A stretch of 64,000 nucleotides of DNA from Pelagibacterium lacus (GTDB lineage Bacteria > Pseudomonadota > Alphaproteobacteria > Rhizobiales > Devosiaceae), in assembly GCF_003345525.1 (NCBI RefSeq), contig NZ_QQNH01000015.1, positions 1 through 64,000 of the forward strand. The letters run 5' to 3'. Of this stretch, positions 1-7,955 are shown in pieces. Below the pieces are notes generated by a model. The model did not search any database and was not told the DNA's origin. It saw nothing but the letters and a program-made list of their open reading frames with translations. Both the position numbers and the translations under genes were made by a program. Positions within the stretch are counted from its first letter, which is position 1, and every line of letters begins with the position of its first letter.

Positions 1-9
1 GCAATCCAT
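1..9 (-). CDS. Start of a gene running off the left edge (product unknown)
   Basis: Only the first three codons (ATG GAT TGC, Met-Asp-Cys) lie in the window. The start is supported by a strong Shine-Dalgarno sequence, GGAGG, read on the minus strand about 6 bases upstream of the ATG. It sits downstream of deoD on the same strand with a gap of about 130 bases, so a nucleoside-salvage partner is possible. Three codons cannot identify the product. Confidence 0.4.
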
Positions 10-118
10 CGCGTTCCTCCTTGCGCAAATCACCCCTCCACAAGAATCCAAAAAGAGGCCCGTGTAAACAATCCCCCGCAAGGGGGGAGGGTGACAGGCC
101 GGTGGGTGGGCGCCATGC

Positions 119-135
119 AAGCGGCGTTGCCGCTT
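119..135 (-). terminator. Hairpin just after deoD stop
   Basis: A perfect 7-bp inverted repeat (AAGCGGC / GCCGCTT) with a 3-base loop begins 3 bases beyond the deoD stop codon. No U-tract follows. A second hairpin (CCCCC-GCAA-GGGGG, 73-86) lies further downstream. Together they may form a weak or Rho-assisted terminator; this is inference from structure only. Confidence 0.35.
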
Positions 136-138
136 TCC

Positions 139-846
139 CTATGCCGTCGCGACGGAAAGGGCGATTTCCACCATGTCACGCAGGGAGGTCTGGCGCGCGG
201 TGGCGTCGATCTCGTCGCCGGTGATCAGGCAGTCGGTCATGGTGCAGATGGCCAGGGCCCGGACCTTGAAGCGGGCGGCCAGCATGTAGAGCGTCGCGGC
301 CTCCATCTCCACCCCCAGCACCCCATGCGCGATCAGCGCGCCATAGGCCTCCAGCCCGGAAGGATGGTAGAAGATGTCCGAGGAGAGGATGCCCCCCACA
401 TGCACGGTCTTGCCCTTGGCCCGGGCCGCATCGTCGGCGGCGCGCAACAGGCCGAAATCGGCGGCAGGGGCGTAGTTGTAATTGCCGAAGGCGTCCTTGA
501 CGATGGTGGAATCGGTGGAGGCCGACGCCCCGATCACCACGTCGCGCACCTTGACGTCGGTGTTGAGACCGCCGCAGGTGCCGACTCGGATCAGCGTTTT
601 CGCGCCATAGACGGTGATCAGCTCATGGACATAGATCGCCGTCGAGGGCTGCCCCATGCCCGTGGCCTGCACCGAAACCGGCACCCCGTTCCAGGTCCCG
701 GTAAAGCCCAGGCAATTGCGCACCGCATTGACCTCGCGGGCATCCTCGAGAAAAGTCTCGGCGATCCACCGGGCCCGAAGGGGATCGCCCGGCAGCAGCA
801 CCGCTTCGGCATAGTCGCCCGGCCTTGCCTGATTGTGCGGGGTCAT
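139..846 (-). CDS. deoD: Purine-nucleoside phosphorylase, DeoD type
   Basis: Predicted cytoplasmic purine-nucleoside phosphorylase: phosphorolysis of purine (deoxy)ribonucleosides to base plus (deoxy)ribose-1-phosphate for salvage. The 235 residues match the usual length of the hexameric bacterial family. Visible motifs are GDPLRA near residue 20, GMGQPSTA near 63, RVGTCGG near 87, [10 protein letters not shown] near 178 and TMTDC near 202, where Asp205 corresponds to the catalytic Asp of E. coli DeoD. The start at 846 is preceded by AAGGAT. It is divergent from leuD across a 181-base gap, which should carry both promoters and includes a short CGCTT/AAGCG palindrome at 913-925. Confidence 0.96.
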   Translation of the reverse strand: MTPHNQARPGDYAEAVLLPGDPLRARWIAETFLEDAREVNAVRNCLGFTGTWNGVPVSVQATGMGQPSTAIYVHELITVYGAKTLIRVGTCGGLNTDVKVRDVVIGASASTDSTIVKDAFGNYNYAPAADFGLLRAADDAARAKGKTVHVGGILSSDIFYHPSGLEAYGALIAHGVLGVEMEAATLYMLAARFKVRALAICTMTDCLITGDEIDATARQTSLRDMVEIALSVATA

Positions 847-1027
847 GTTTTATCCTTTGGTCAAGAACGCCTCCGCACCCTATCGCGCCTCCGAGCCCCG
901 AGGCAATGGCGGCGCTTGGCAAGCGGCGCGGATTGGATTATGCACAGAGGAACCAGACGTACCGCCGGGTACGGCGGGGGGCGTGCCGGGCTCCCCCTTG
1001 GCCAGACCGGACCGCAGGAGATGCACC

Positions 1028-1633
1028 ATGGACAAATTCACGACATTGACGGGCGTTGCCGCACCGCTGCCGATCATCAATATCGACACCGACATGATCA
1101 TCCCCAAGCAATACCTCAAAACCATCAAGCGCACCGGGCTGGGCTCAGCGCTGTTCGCGGAATTGCGCTACAATGAGGATGGCAGCGAGAAGCCCGATTT
1201 CGTCCTCAACCAACCGGCCTATCGCGGCGCCAAAATCGTCGTCGCCGGCGATAATTTCGGCTGCGGCTCCAGCCGCGAGCACGCGCCCTGGGCGCTGCTC
1301 GATTTCGGCATACGCTGCGTGATCTCCACCAGCTTCGCCGACATTTTCTATAACAACTGCTTCAAGAACGGCATCCTGCCGGTGGTCGTCACCCCCGAAC
1401 AGCTCGCCCTGCTGCTCGACGACGCGGAGCGCGGCTCGAACGCCACAATCACGGTCGACCTCGAAGCCCAGACCATTTCCGGCCCGGATGGCGGCACTAT
1501 CCATTTCGATATCGACCCGGCCCGCAAGCAGGTGCTGCTCGAAGGGCTGGACGATATCGCCATGACCCTCAAGAAGGACAGCCACATCGCCGGCTTCGAG
1601 GGCAAGATGGCCGAAAGCCGCCCCTGGGTCTGA
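1028..1633 (+). CDS. leuD: 3-isopropylmalate dehydratase small subunit
   Basis: Small subunit of isopropylmalate isomerase, which with LeuC (not in this window) interconverts 2- and 3-isopropylmalate in leucine biosynthesis. The 201 residues fit the proteobacterial LeuD family. The signature [13 protein letters not shown] lies around residues 78-90 and NIDTDMIIP near 18-26. The ATG at 1028 is chosen because AGGAG (1016-1020) stands 7 bases upstream and the protein begins MDKFTTLTG as in homologues; an open frame extends further upstream without family similarity. The next gene, a LysR regulator, begins 36 bases downstream and is probably unrelated in function. Confidence 0.96.
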   Translation: MDKFTTLTGVAAPLPIINIDTDMIIPKQYLKTIKRTGLGSALFAELRYNEDGSEKPDFVLNQPAYRGAKIVVAGDNFGCGSSREHAPWALLDFGIRCVISTSFADIFYNNCFKNGILPVVVTPEQLALLLDDAERGSNATITVDLEAQTISGPDGGTIHFDIDPARKQVLLEGLDDIAMTLKKDSHIAGFEGKMAESRPWV

Positions 1634-1669
1634 CACCCGCAACACAGGTCGCGATCCTCGGGGGGAGGC

Positions 1670-2566
1670 ATGGACAGGCTGGAATCGGACAAGATGTTCG
1701 TAGCGGTCATGGAGACCGGCAGCTTCACGGCCGCCGCCGCCCGCCTGGGGACCAGCTCGGGGCAGGCCTCGAAACTGGTTTCGCGGCTGGAAAGCGAATT
1801 GGGGGTGCGTTTGCTCAGCCGCACGACCCGCGCCGTATCGCCGACCGAGGCCGGCCAGGCCTATTTCGACCGGCTGCGGCCGCTGCTCGAGGAATTCGAC
1901 AATCTCGACGCCGCCATCCGCGACGCCTCGCATTCGCCGCGCGGCAAGCTGCGTCTCACCGCTCCCCTCTCCTTCGGCACCACGGAACTGGCAGCCGCCC
2001 TTAACGCCTTTGCCGCTGAATTCGACGAGATCGAACTCGATGTCAGCTTTTCCGACCGTCTGGTGAATCTGGTCGACGAGGGCTTCGACATGGCCGTGCG
2101 CGTCGGCATGCCCAATGATTCCAGCGTCATCGCGCGCAAGCTCTATAATGTGCGCATCATGGTGGTGGGCGCGCCCGCCTATCTCGACCGGCGTGGAGAG
2201 CCCTCCAGCCCCGACGACCTGTCGCGCTTCGATTGCATCATCGACACCAATTTCAAGGACCCCAGCCGCTGGCCGTTCCGCACCGCACAAGGGGAGCCGA
2301 TGGCGGTCCCCGTGGAAGGCCGCATCCGCTATTCCAACGCCGAGGCCTGCCGCATGGCGGCCGAGGCAGGGCTCGGACTGGCCTGCCTGCCCGACTTCAT
2401 CGCGGCGGAGGCCCTGCGGGCCGGCCGGCTGCGCCGCGTGCTGGAGGCCTTCGACCCCGAGCCCTATCCGGTCCACGCCCTCTACCCCCATAGCCGCCAT
2501 CTCGCCGCCAAGGTCCGCGTCCTCGTCGATTTCCTGATCGCCCGCTATCGCGACCGGCCACATTAG
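1670..2566 (+). CDS. LysR-family transcriptional regulator
   Basis: A 298-residue LysR-type regulator. The N-terminal winged helix-turn-helix spans about residues 3-60 (TAAAARLGTSSGQASKLV is the recognition part) and a LysR substrate-binding domain covers about 90-295. It is most like the large group that controls small NAD(P)-binding, DoxX, VOC or glutathione-transferase genes. Here it precedes such a set on the same strand rather than divergently. A GGGAGG ribosome-binding site precedes the ATG. The inducer is not recognisable; a quinone or aldehyde stress signal is inference from the neighbours. A palindrome at 2585-2609 is a candidate binding site for it. Confidence 0.9.
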   Translation: MDRLESDKMFVAVMETGSFTAAAARLGTSSGQASKLVSRLESELGVRLLSRTTRAVSPTEAGQAYFDRLRPLLEEFDNLDAAIRDASHSPRGKLRLTAPLSFGTTELAAALNAFAAEFDEIELDVSFSDRLVNLVDEGFDMAVRVGMPNDSSVIARKLYNVRIMVVGAPAYLDRRGEPSSPDDLSRFDCIIDTNFKDPSRWPFRTAQGEPMAVPVEGRIRYSNAEACRMAAEAGLGLACLPDFIAAEALRAGRLRRVLEAFDPEPYPVHALYPHSRHLAAKVRVLVDFLIARYRDRPH

Positions 2567-2584
2567 CCACGCTCTCGCCGGGCC

Positions 2585-2609
2585 GATTGCTTCCAGATCG
2601 GAAGCGATC
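2585..2609. promoter_or_regulatory. Candidate LysR-type operator (inverted repeat)
   Basis: GCTTCC-AGATC-GGAAGC forms a perfect 6-bp inverted repeat, extended to 10 bp with one mismatch (GATT/GATC arms). It contains the T-N11-A signature of LysR-regulator sites (T2591 to A2603). It lies about 100 bases before the start of the next gene, where a LysR activator site would be expected relative to a promoter near 2640-2670. It could alternatively end the regulator transcript, but no T-run follows. Confidence 0.45.
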
Positions 2610-2700
2610 ATCTTCCCGCCTGCCGGATTATCATTTTCCATTCCCGGGTCCATCTTCTCCTCATAACGCGACGCCCAGCGTCACCGACAGGAGAACGAAC

Positions 2701-3332
2701 ATGAACATTGCAATTTTCGGAACCGGCAACATGGCCCGCGGCCTCGCCGCCCGCTTCGCCCAGGCCGGCCATCAGGTCACCTTCGCCGCACGCGACGCGG
2801 CCAAGGCCCAAGAAGCCGCCGCCGAGACCGGCGCCAATGTGCAGGCCGACACCTTTGCCGACGCCGCCAAGACCGCCGAAGCCGTGGTCCTCGCCGTGCC
2901 CTATGAGGCCGCCGGGGACGTGGTCGCCGCCGCAGGCGGCCTGGCCGGCAAGATCGTCATCGACATCACCAACCCGCTGATCGCAGACTTTCCGGCCTCT
3001 CGGTCGGCCACTCGTCCAGCGCGGCGGAAGAGATCCAGAAAGCCGCCCCGGCGGCCAAGGTGGTGAAGGCCTTCAACACCGTCTTCGCCTCTGTGCTCCA
3101 GAACGAAGGCAAGGCCGCCGGCCAGCCGGCCACGGTCTTTGTGGCCAGCGATGACGCCGACGCGCGCCAATCCGTCGCCGCCCGCGCCAAAAGCGCCGGG
3201 TTCAGAAGCGTCGAAACGGGCGGCCTCGCCTCTGCCCGCTACCTCGAACCGGTGGCCGGCCTCAACATCGCCCTGGGCTATGGCCTGGGCCACGGCACCG
3301 ACATCGCCCCCACCTGGCAGGGCATCGCCTGA
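2701..3332 (+). pseudogene. Frameshifted NAD(P)-binding oxidoreductase (F420-dependent NADP reductase-like fold)
   Basis: The first part, from ATG 2701 (AGGAG at 2689-2693), encodes a Rossmann start MNIAIFGTGNMARGLAARF and reads to ITNPLIADF. The frame then fails at 2989-2991. Continuing one frame over gives SGLSVGHSSSAAEEIQK and then VVKAFNTVFASVL to the stop at 3332, the expected family continuation. Restoring one T (ACTTTCC to ACTTTTCC) joins both parts into about 210 residues, a normal family length. So this is either a one-base deletion disabling the gene or a sequencing error in a short T run. Intact homologues are small NADPH-binding reductases, often beside DoxX and LysR genes. Unrepaired, the first frame stops at 3066. 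Confidence 0.85.
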
Positions 3333-3356
3333 GCCTCCGCACCAAAGGATAGCACC

Positions 3357-3800
3357 ATGACCTCCACGACCTCCATCGATACGCCGCGTCCAGCCCTTCT
3401 GGCCGGCATTTCCAACGCCGATCTCGCCGCCACCCTGCTGCGGGTTTCCACCGGCGCCCTGTTTCTCGCCCATGCCTGGCTCAAGCTGATGATCTACACC
3501 CCGGCCGGCACGGTGGGCTTTTTCGAAAGCATCGGCTTTCCGGGCTTTCTCGCCTATATCGTCATTGCGGCCGAACTGGCCGGCGGCATCGCGCTGATTG
3601 CCGGCGTCTGGACCCGCTGGGTCTCGCTCGCCCTGCTGCCGATCCTGCTCGGCTCGATCTACGCACCGCACGGCGCGGCCGGCTTTTACTTCGACAGCGC
3701 CGGCGGCGGCTGGGAATTCCCCGCATTCTGGGCCATCGTGCTGATTGCCCAGGCCCTGCTCGGCGACGGCGCCTTCGCCGTCCAGCGCAAGCGCGCCTGA
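3357..3800 (+). CDS. DoxX family membrane protein
   Basis: A 147-residue protein with about four hydrophobic membrane segments (near residues 22-45, 58-80, 85-105 and 120-138), matching the DoxX family. DoxX-like proteins are small inner-membrane proteins, some tied to quinone or thiol redox reactions; the exact reaction of this one is unknown. It starts 24 bases after the frameshifted reductase and precedes a VOC protein and a glutathionyl-hydroquinone reductase on the same strand, suggesting one redox-protective operon under the upstream LysR regulator (inference). Confidence 0.88.
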   Translation: MTSTTSIDTPRPALLAGISNADLAATLLRVSTGALFLAHAWLKLMIYTPAGTVGFFESIGFPGFLAYIVIAAELAGGIALIAGVWTRWVSLALLPILLGSIYAPHGAAGFYFDSAGGGWEFPAFWAIVLIAQALLGDGAFAVQRKRA

Positions 3801-3860
3801 CCCAAACCCCGCGGCCGCGGACCTTGATCGCGGCCGCCCCTTCTTTCGGGAGCAACCATC

Positions 3861-4724
3861 ATGACCATCGCAACTGACTTCTTCGACATGAGCGCCGCCC
3901 CGATGCGGGTCGGCACAGTCCGGCTCAAGGTCCGCGACCTGGACAGCGTCTCGGCCTATTACCAGAAGGTTCTCGGCCTGGGCGAAATCGCCAAGACCGA
4001 CCGCGAGGCCACCCTGGGCACCGGCCGGACGCCCCTTCTCGTCCTTAAGGCCGATCCGGCCCTCGCCCCCGGCGACCGGCGGCAGGCCGGACTGTTCCAC
4101 ACCGCCTTCCTGATGCCCACCCGCGCCGATCTGGCGCACTGGGTCGGCCATATCGCCGAATCCGGCATCCGGATTCAGGGCGCTTCGGACCATATCGTCA
4201 GCGAAGCCTTCTACCTCGCCGATCCGGAAGGCAATGGCATCGAGGTCTATGCCGACCGCCCCGTGGCGCAATGGCGCGGCCGCGACGGCAAGATCCAGAT
4301 GACCACCGAACCGCTGGACATCCAGGACCTGCTGACTGCCGGCAGCGGCGCCCCCTGGTCGGGCTTTCCCCAAGCCGGCAGCATCGGCCACGTCCATCTC
4401 CAGGTTGGGGATACGGCGGCCGCCGATCGCTTCTATCGCGACGTCCTGGGCTTCGACATCGCCGCCGATTACCCCGGCGCGAGCTTTTATGGCAGCGGCG
4501 GCTATCACCACCAGCTAGCCGGCAATGCCTGGAACAGCCGCGGCGCCGCCCAGCGGCCGGCCGGCATGACCGGGCTCGACAGCGTCGAACTCATCGTCCG
4601 CGACGCGGCCACCATCGACGCCATCGTGGCGCGCGCCGAAAGCGCCGGCCTCGAAGCGACAAAAGCCCCCGAGGGCACCACCCTGCGCGATCCCTGGGGC
4701 ATCGCCATCACACTCAGGACGTGA
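3861..4724 (+). CDS. VOC-family protein, two-domain glyoxalase/extradiol dioxygenase type (CatE-like)
   Basis: The 287 residues contain two vicinal-oxygen-chelate modules: one beginning near residue 14 (VGTVRLKVRDLDSVSAYY) and one near 174 (GSIGHVHLQVGDTAAADRFY). Candidate metal ligands include the His of LFHTAFL, the Glu of GIEVYAD and the His pair of GGYHHQLAGNAW. This arrangement resembles CatE-type catechol-2,3-dioxygenase or ring-cleaving glyoxalase proteins; substrate is not determinable. The gene ends 10 bases before the glutathionyl-hydroquinone reductase, consistent with a quinone/catechol detoxification operon. Confidence 0.85.
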   Translation: MTIATDFFDMSAAPMRVGTVRLKVRDLDSVSAYYQKVLGLGEIAKTDREATLGTGRTPLLVLKADPALAPGDRRQAGLFHTAFLMPTRADLAHWVGHIAESGIRIQGASDHIVSEAFYLADPEGNGIEVYADRPVAQWRGRDGKIQMTTEPLDIQDLLTAGSGAPWSGFPQAGSIGHVHLQVGDTAAADRFYRDVLGFDIAADYPGASFYGSGGYHHQLAGNAWNSRGAAQRPAGMTGLDSVELIVRDAATIDAIVARAESAGLEATKAPEGTTLRDPWGIAITLRT

Positions 4725-4734
4725 GGAGACAGCC

Positions 4735-5697
4735 ATGCTGGTCAACGGAAAATGGGTCGAGAACTGGCAGCCGGTTCAGGCCAAGGATGAAAAAGGCGGC
4801 TTCGTGCGCCAGACCTCGAGCTTTCGCAACTGGGTCACCCCGGACGGCAGCGCCGGCCCGATCGGCGAAGGTGGCTTTGCCGCCGAGCCGGGACGCTACC
4901 ACCTCTATGTAGCGCTGATCTGCCCCTGGGCCTCGCGCACGCTGATCGGGCGCAAGCTCAAAAAGCTCGAGGACGTGATCTCGCTTTCGGTGGTCGAGCC
5001 GGCGCTCACCGAACAGGGCTGGCGCTTCGGCGACTATCCCGGCTCCAACCGCGACGACGTCAATGGCGCGACCTATATGCACGAGCTCTATACCCGCGCC
5101 GACCCGGCCATTTCCGGCCGTGCCACGGTGCCGGTGCTATGGGACAAGCAGCGCGGCACCATCGTCAACAATGAATCGGCCGATATCCTGCGGATGATGA
5201 ATTCGGGCTTCGGCGACCTGGCCGACCCCAGCTACGATCTCTATCCCGCCGATCTGCGCGAGGAGATCGACGCGCTCAATGCCCGCATCTACCCGCGTCT
5301 CAACAATGGCGTGTACCGGGCCGGCTTCGCCACCACGCAAGAAGCCTATGAGGACGCCTTCCACGAGGTGTTCGCTCAGCTCGACGAGCTGGAGGCGCGC
5401 CTGGCCGATGGCCGGAGCTTTCTCTCCGGCGATCGCTTCACCGAGGCCGATATCCGCCTTTTCGTGACGCTGGTGCGCTTCGACGTGGCCTATTTCGGCC
5501 TGTTCAAGTGCAATCTGCGCCGCATCGCCGATTATGCCGCGCTAAGCCGCTATCTGGAACGTGTCCTCGCCATTCCGGGGATTCGCGAGACGGTCAATAT
5601 CGACCACATCAAGAGCGGCTATTATTCGGTCAAGGCCCTCAACCCCACCGGCATCGTGCCGCTGGGTCCCGAGCTCCCGGCCGCGCTGGCGGCGTGA
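4735..5697 (+). CDS. yqjG: Glutathionyl-hydroquinone reductase (Xi-class glutathione transferase)
   Basis: The 320-residue protein matches the Xi-class glutathione transferase/YqjG family, which reductively removes glutathione from glutathionyl-hydroquinones in the cytoplasm. The defining CPWA motif places the catalytic cysteine at residue 63, as in E. coli YqjG. The N-terminal thioredoxin-like region includes NNESADILRMMN (glutathione contact), followed by an all-helical C-terminal domain (about 170-290). The start has GAGG upstream and is tightly spaced after the VOC gene. A strong hairpin terminator follows at 5728, marking the operon end. Confidence 0.93.
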   Translation: MLVNGKWVENWQPVQAKDEKGGFVRQTSSFRNWVTPDGSAGPIGEGGFAAEPGRYHLYVALICPWASRTLIGRKLKKLEDVISLSVVEPALTEQGWRFGDYPGSNRDDVNGATYMHELYTRADPAISGRATVPVLWDKQRGTIVNNESADILRMMNSGFGDLADPSYDLYPADLREEIDALNARIYPRLNNGVYRAGFATTQEAYEDAFHEVFAQLDELEARLADGRSFLSGDRFTEADIRLFVTLVRFDVAYFGLFKCNLRRIADYAALSRYLERVLAIPGIRETVNIDHIKSGYYSVKALNPTGIVPLGPELPAALAA

Positions 5698-5727
5698 CCG
5701 GACGGCCACGTCCCATCCCCAAAACGC

Positions 5728-5751
5728 AAAAAGGGCCTTACGGCCCTTTTT
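5728..5751. terminator. Bidirectional Rho-independent terminator
   Basis: AAAAAGGGCC-TTAC-GGCCCTTTTT: a 10-bp perfect stem whose arms supply T-runs in both directions. It lies between the end of the redox operon (plus strand) and tRNA-Gly (minus strand), so it can stop both converging transcripts. Confidence 0.9.
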
Positions 5752-5782
5752 CATTCTCAAGGCCATCCGGCCCTTCGATTTT

Positions 5783-5857
5783 TGGAGCGGGCGATGAGAT
5801 TCGAACTCACGACCCTAACCTTGGCAAGGTTATGCTCTACCCCTGAGCTACGCCCGC
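5783..5857 (-). tRNA. tRNA-Gly (anticodon GCC)
   Basis: On the minus strand the 75 bases fold as a cloverleaf: acceptor stem GCGGGCG/CGCCCGC, D-arm with AGCTCAGGGGTAGAGC, anticodon loop CTTGCCAA with anticodon GCC, and T-arm with GTTCGAATC. The 3' CCA is encoded (5783-5785). It decodes GGC/GGU glycine codons. A promoter lies about 45 bases upstream, and the hairpin at 5728-5751 would end transcription. Confidence 0.97.
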
Positions 5858-5901
5858 ACTCCAATTCCGGCACTGCCCTTGGCGGCACCGCGATGCGCGC
5901 C

Positions 5902-5930
5902 TATATGCCCAACCGAACGGACAATTGCAA
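5902..5930 (-). promoter_or_regulatory. Sigma-70-type promoter for tRNA-Gly
   Basis: On the minus strand, TTGCAA (5930-5925), a 17-base spacer and CATATA (5907-5902) form a recognisable -35/-10 pair. Transcription would begin near 5895, about 38 bases before the mature tRNA 5' end at 5857. Confidence 0.55.
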
Positions 5931-6079
5931 CCCATAATTTCATCGCCGGCCAACTTGCCTGATTGCGGCGCCATCCAAGCCCCGAGCTTACGGTTTTGCA
6001 CCGGACCGGCGCATGGTGTATGGGTCGCCGACGCTTTTTCCTCACGCCTCCGATCGGCTGAACACGAAAGATATTGGCC

Positions 6080-7021
6080 ATGGATCTCTCCCTCAATCCT
6101 GCCCAGCCCGACACCGCCACCACCGGCGAACTGATCTTCGATTCCTCCACGGCCCACTTCCAGGCCGACGTGCTGGAAGCCTCCCTCACCCGGCCGGTGC
6201 TGGTCGATTTCTGGGCCCCCTGGTGCGGGCCATGCAAGCAGCTGACCCCGGCGCTCGAAAAGGTGGTCACGGCGCTCAAGGGCAAGATCGCGCTGGTCAA
6301 GATCAATGTCGACGAAAACCAGGCCCTGGCAGGCCAGATGGGCGTGAAGTCCATCCCCGCCGTGTTCGGCTTTGTCGGCGGGCGGCCGGTGGACGGCTTC
6401 ATGGGCGCGCTGCCGGAGAGCGAGGTCGCCAAATTCGCGCACAAGCTCATCGACATGGCCGCCCGGGCCGGGGTGGGCGGACCCTCCGAGGCCGAGACCC
6501 AGATCGCCGCCGCCAAGGAGGCGGCCCAGGCGGCGCTCGACGCCGAGGATTTCGAGCACGCCTATCAGATCTATGCCACCATATTGCGCCACGCGCCCGA
6601 CGACATTGACGCCGTGATCGGCGTCGCCACGGTGCAGTTCCGCACCGGGGACCGCGACGGCGCGCGCGAAACTCTCGCCATGCTGCCCCATGACGAACCC
6701 CATCCGGGCGCCGATGCGCTGCGCAAGACCATGGCGCTGGAAGAGGAGGCGGAGAAGCTCGGCAATCCGTCCGAACTCGAAGCCCGCCTCGCTGCCGACC
6801 CTGACGACCATCAGGCCCGCTTCGACCTCGCCATGATCGCCAATGCCAGGGGCGACCGCATCGGCGCCGCCCAGGCGCTGGCCGAAATCATGAAGCGCGA
6901 CCGCGACTGGCAAGAGGACGCGGCACGCAAGCAATTGATCGAACTGTTCGAGGCCTGGGGCCCCAAGGACCCGGCCACGGCCCGGGGCCGGCGCCTGCTA
7001 TCCTCCGTGCTGTTCAGCTAA
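6080..7021 (+). CDS. cnoX: Thioredoxin-TPR co-chaperone (CnoX/YbbN family)
   Basis: A 313-residue protein with an N-terminal thioredoxin domain (about 12-118) and a C-terminal tetratricopeptide-like helical region (about 135-310), the CnoX/YbbN layout. CnoX protects substrates from oxidative aggregation and passes them to DnaK or GroEL. WAPWCGPCK puts both thioredoxin cysteines at about residues 49 and 52, so unlike E. coli CnoX (SXXC) it should be redox-active. ATG 6080 is preferred over the in-frame TTG at 6074. The gene leads a four-gene stretch with the Lon-domain protein 23 bases downstream. Confidence 0.9.
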   Translation: MDLSLNPAQPDTATTGELIFDSSTAHFQADVLEASLTRPVLVDFWAPWCGPCKQLTPALEKVVTALKGKIALVKINVDENQALAGQMGVKSIPAVFGFVGGRPVDGFMGALPESEVAKFAHKLIDMAARAGVGGPSEAETQIAAAKEAAQAALDAEDFEHAYQIYATILRHAPDDIDAVIGVATVQFRTGDRDGARETLAMLPHDEPHPGADALRKTMALEEEAEKLGNPSELEARLAADPDDHQARFDLAMIANARGDRIGAAQALAEIMKRDRDWQEDAARKQLIELFEAWGPKDPATARGRRLLSSVLFS

Positions 7022-7044
7022 ACGAGACCGCCAGAGACGATTTG

Positions 7045-7704
7045 ATGCGCCGCCCCGCTTCCATTGCCGACCTGCCCGAATCGATCGCGCTGTTTCCCCT
7101 CTCCGGCGCGCTGCTGCTGCCCGGCACCCACCGGCCGCTCAATATCTTCGAGCCGCGCTTCGTCGCCATGATCGACGACGCCCTGGCCGGCGAGCGCATG
7201 ATCGGGCTGATCCAGCCCCGCGACAGCCAGGAAGAGGCGCCGCGCGGCAATGTGGCGCTGGAGCAGGTGGGATGCCTGGGCCGCATCACCCATTTCGAGG
7301 AACAGGCGGAAAACCGCTATTTCATCATCCTCGAGGGGGTGTGCCGATTCGCACCGGTCGAGGAGCTAACCACTGAGTCGCCCTATCGCCGGGCCCGCAT
7401 CGCCACCGAAGCGTTCCGCAACGACTTCGCGCCGCTGATGGGCGAGGACGATATCGACAGGTCCCGCCTGCTCGCCGTGCTCAAATCCTATGCTGACTTC
7501 GCCCAGATCGAGGTCGACTGGGACGAGATCGACGAGATGAGCACCGGGGAGTTGATCAATCTCTCAGCCATGCTGACCCCCTATGGGGCGCGGGAAAAGC
7601 AGGCGCTGCTCGAAGCGGCGACCCTTTCCGAGCGCGCCGAGACCCTGATCGCCCTCGCCGAAATGGAAATGGCCAAGGCCCGGGCCGGAGCCGTGCTGCA
7701 ATGA
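7045..7704 (+). CDS. Lon substrate-binding domain protein
   Basis: A 219-residue protein made only of the N-terminal Lon substrate-binding (LON/PUA-like) domain, with the typical opening ALFPLSGALLLPGTHRPLNI and FEPRFVAMI and no ATPase or protease part. Stand-alone LON proteins are widespread in alphaproteobacteria; their substrates and role are not established. ATG 7045 is used; an in-frame TTG lies one codon earlier. The stop overlaps the start of the Trm112-like gene by four bases (ATGA), indicating translational coupling. Confidence 0.9.
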   Translation: MRRPASIADLPESIALFPLSGALLLPGTHRPLNIFEPRFVAMIDDALAGERMIGLIQPRDSQEEAPRGNVALEQVGCLGRITHFEEQAENRYFIILEGVCRFAPVEELTTESPYRRARIATEAFRNDFAPLMGEDDIDRSRLLAVLKSYADFAQIEVDWDEIDEMSTGELINLSAMLTPYGAREKQALLEAATLSERAETLIALAEMEMAKARAGAVLQ

Positions 7705-7946
7705 GCGAGGAGCCCGACAGCGACAATCCCCGCTATCGGCTCGACCCCCGCACCATCGAGATGCTGGTGTGTCCCCTGACCAAGACCCGGCTGACCCTGT
7801 CCCACGACAAGACCGAACTCATCTCGATCGTGGCCCGCTATGCCTTTCCGATCCGCAAGGGCGTGCCGCTGCTGGTGATCGATGCGGCGCGGCGACTCGA
7901 CGAGGCCGAGGTCGACGCCCTGCGCAACCGCCCTGCCCCCGATTGA
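7701..7946 (+). CDS. Trm112 family (YcaR/UPF0434) small protein
   Basis: An 81-residue protein with the single-domain Trm112/YcaR pattern: LVCPLTKTRL near residues 22-31, then AYPIR-like AFPIRKGVPLLVIDAARRL. Eukaryotic and archaeal Trm112 activates methyltransferases; the bacterial version is uncharacterised or linked to methyltransferase partners. Only one of the usual zinc-binding cysteines (in CPLT) is visible, common for YcaR proteins. It is coupled to the upstream LON gene and is convergent with the UbiH-type gene 9 bases away. Confidence 0.88.
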   Translation: MSEEPDSDNPRYRLDPRTIEMLVCPLTKTRLTLSHDKTELISIVARYAFPIRKGVPLLVIDAARRLDEAEVDALRNRPAPD

Positions 7947-7955
7947 GGCTTGTTT

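Noticed and set aside
2985-2996. Programmed -1 ribosomal frameshift joining the two parts of the reductase
   Set aside because: A -1 slip after TTT would restore the frame, but the local CTTTCC is not a canonical slippery heptamer and the family needs none. A lost T explains it better.
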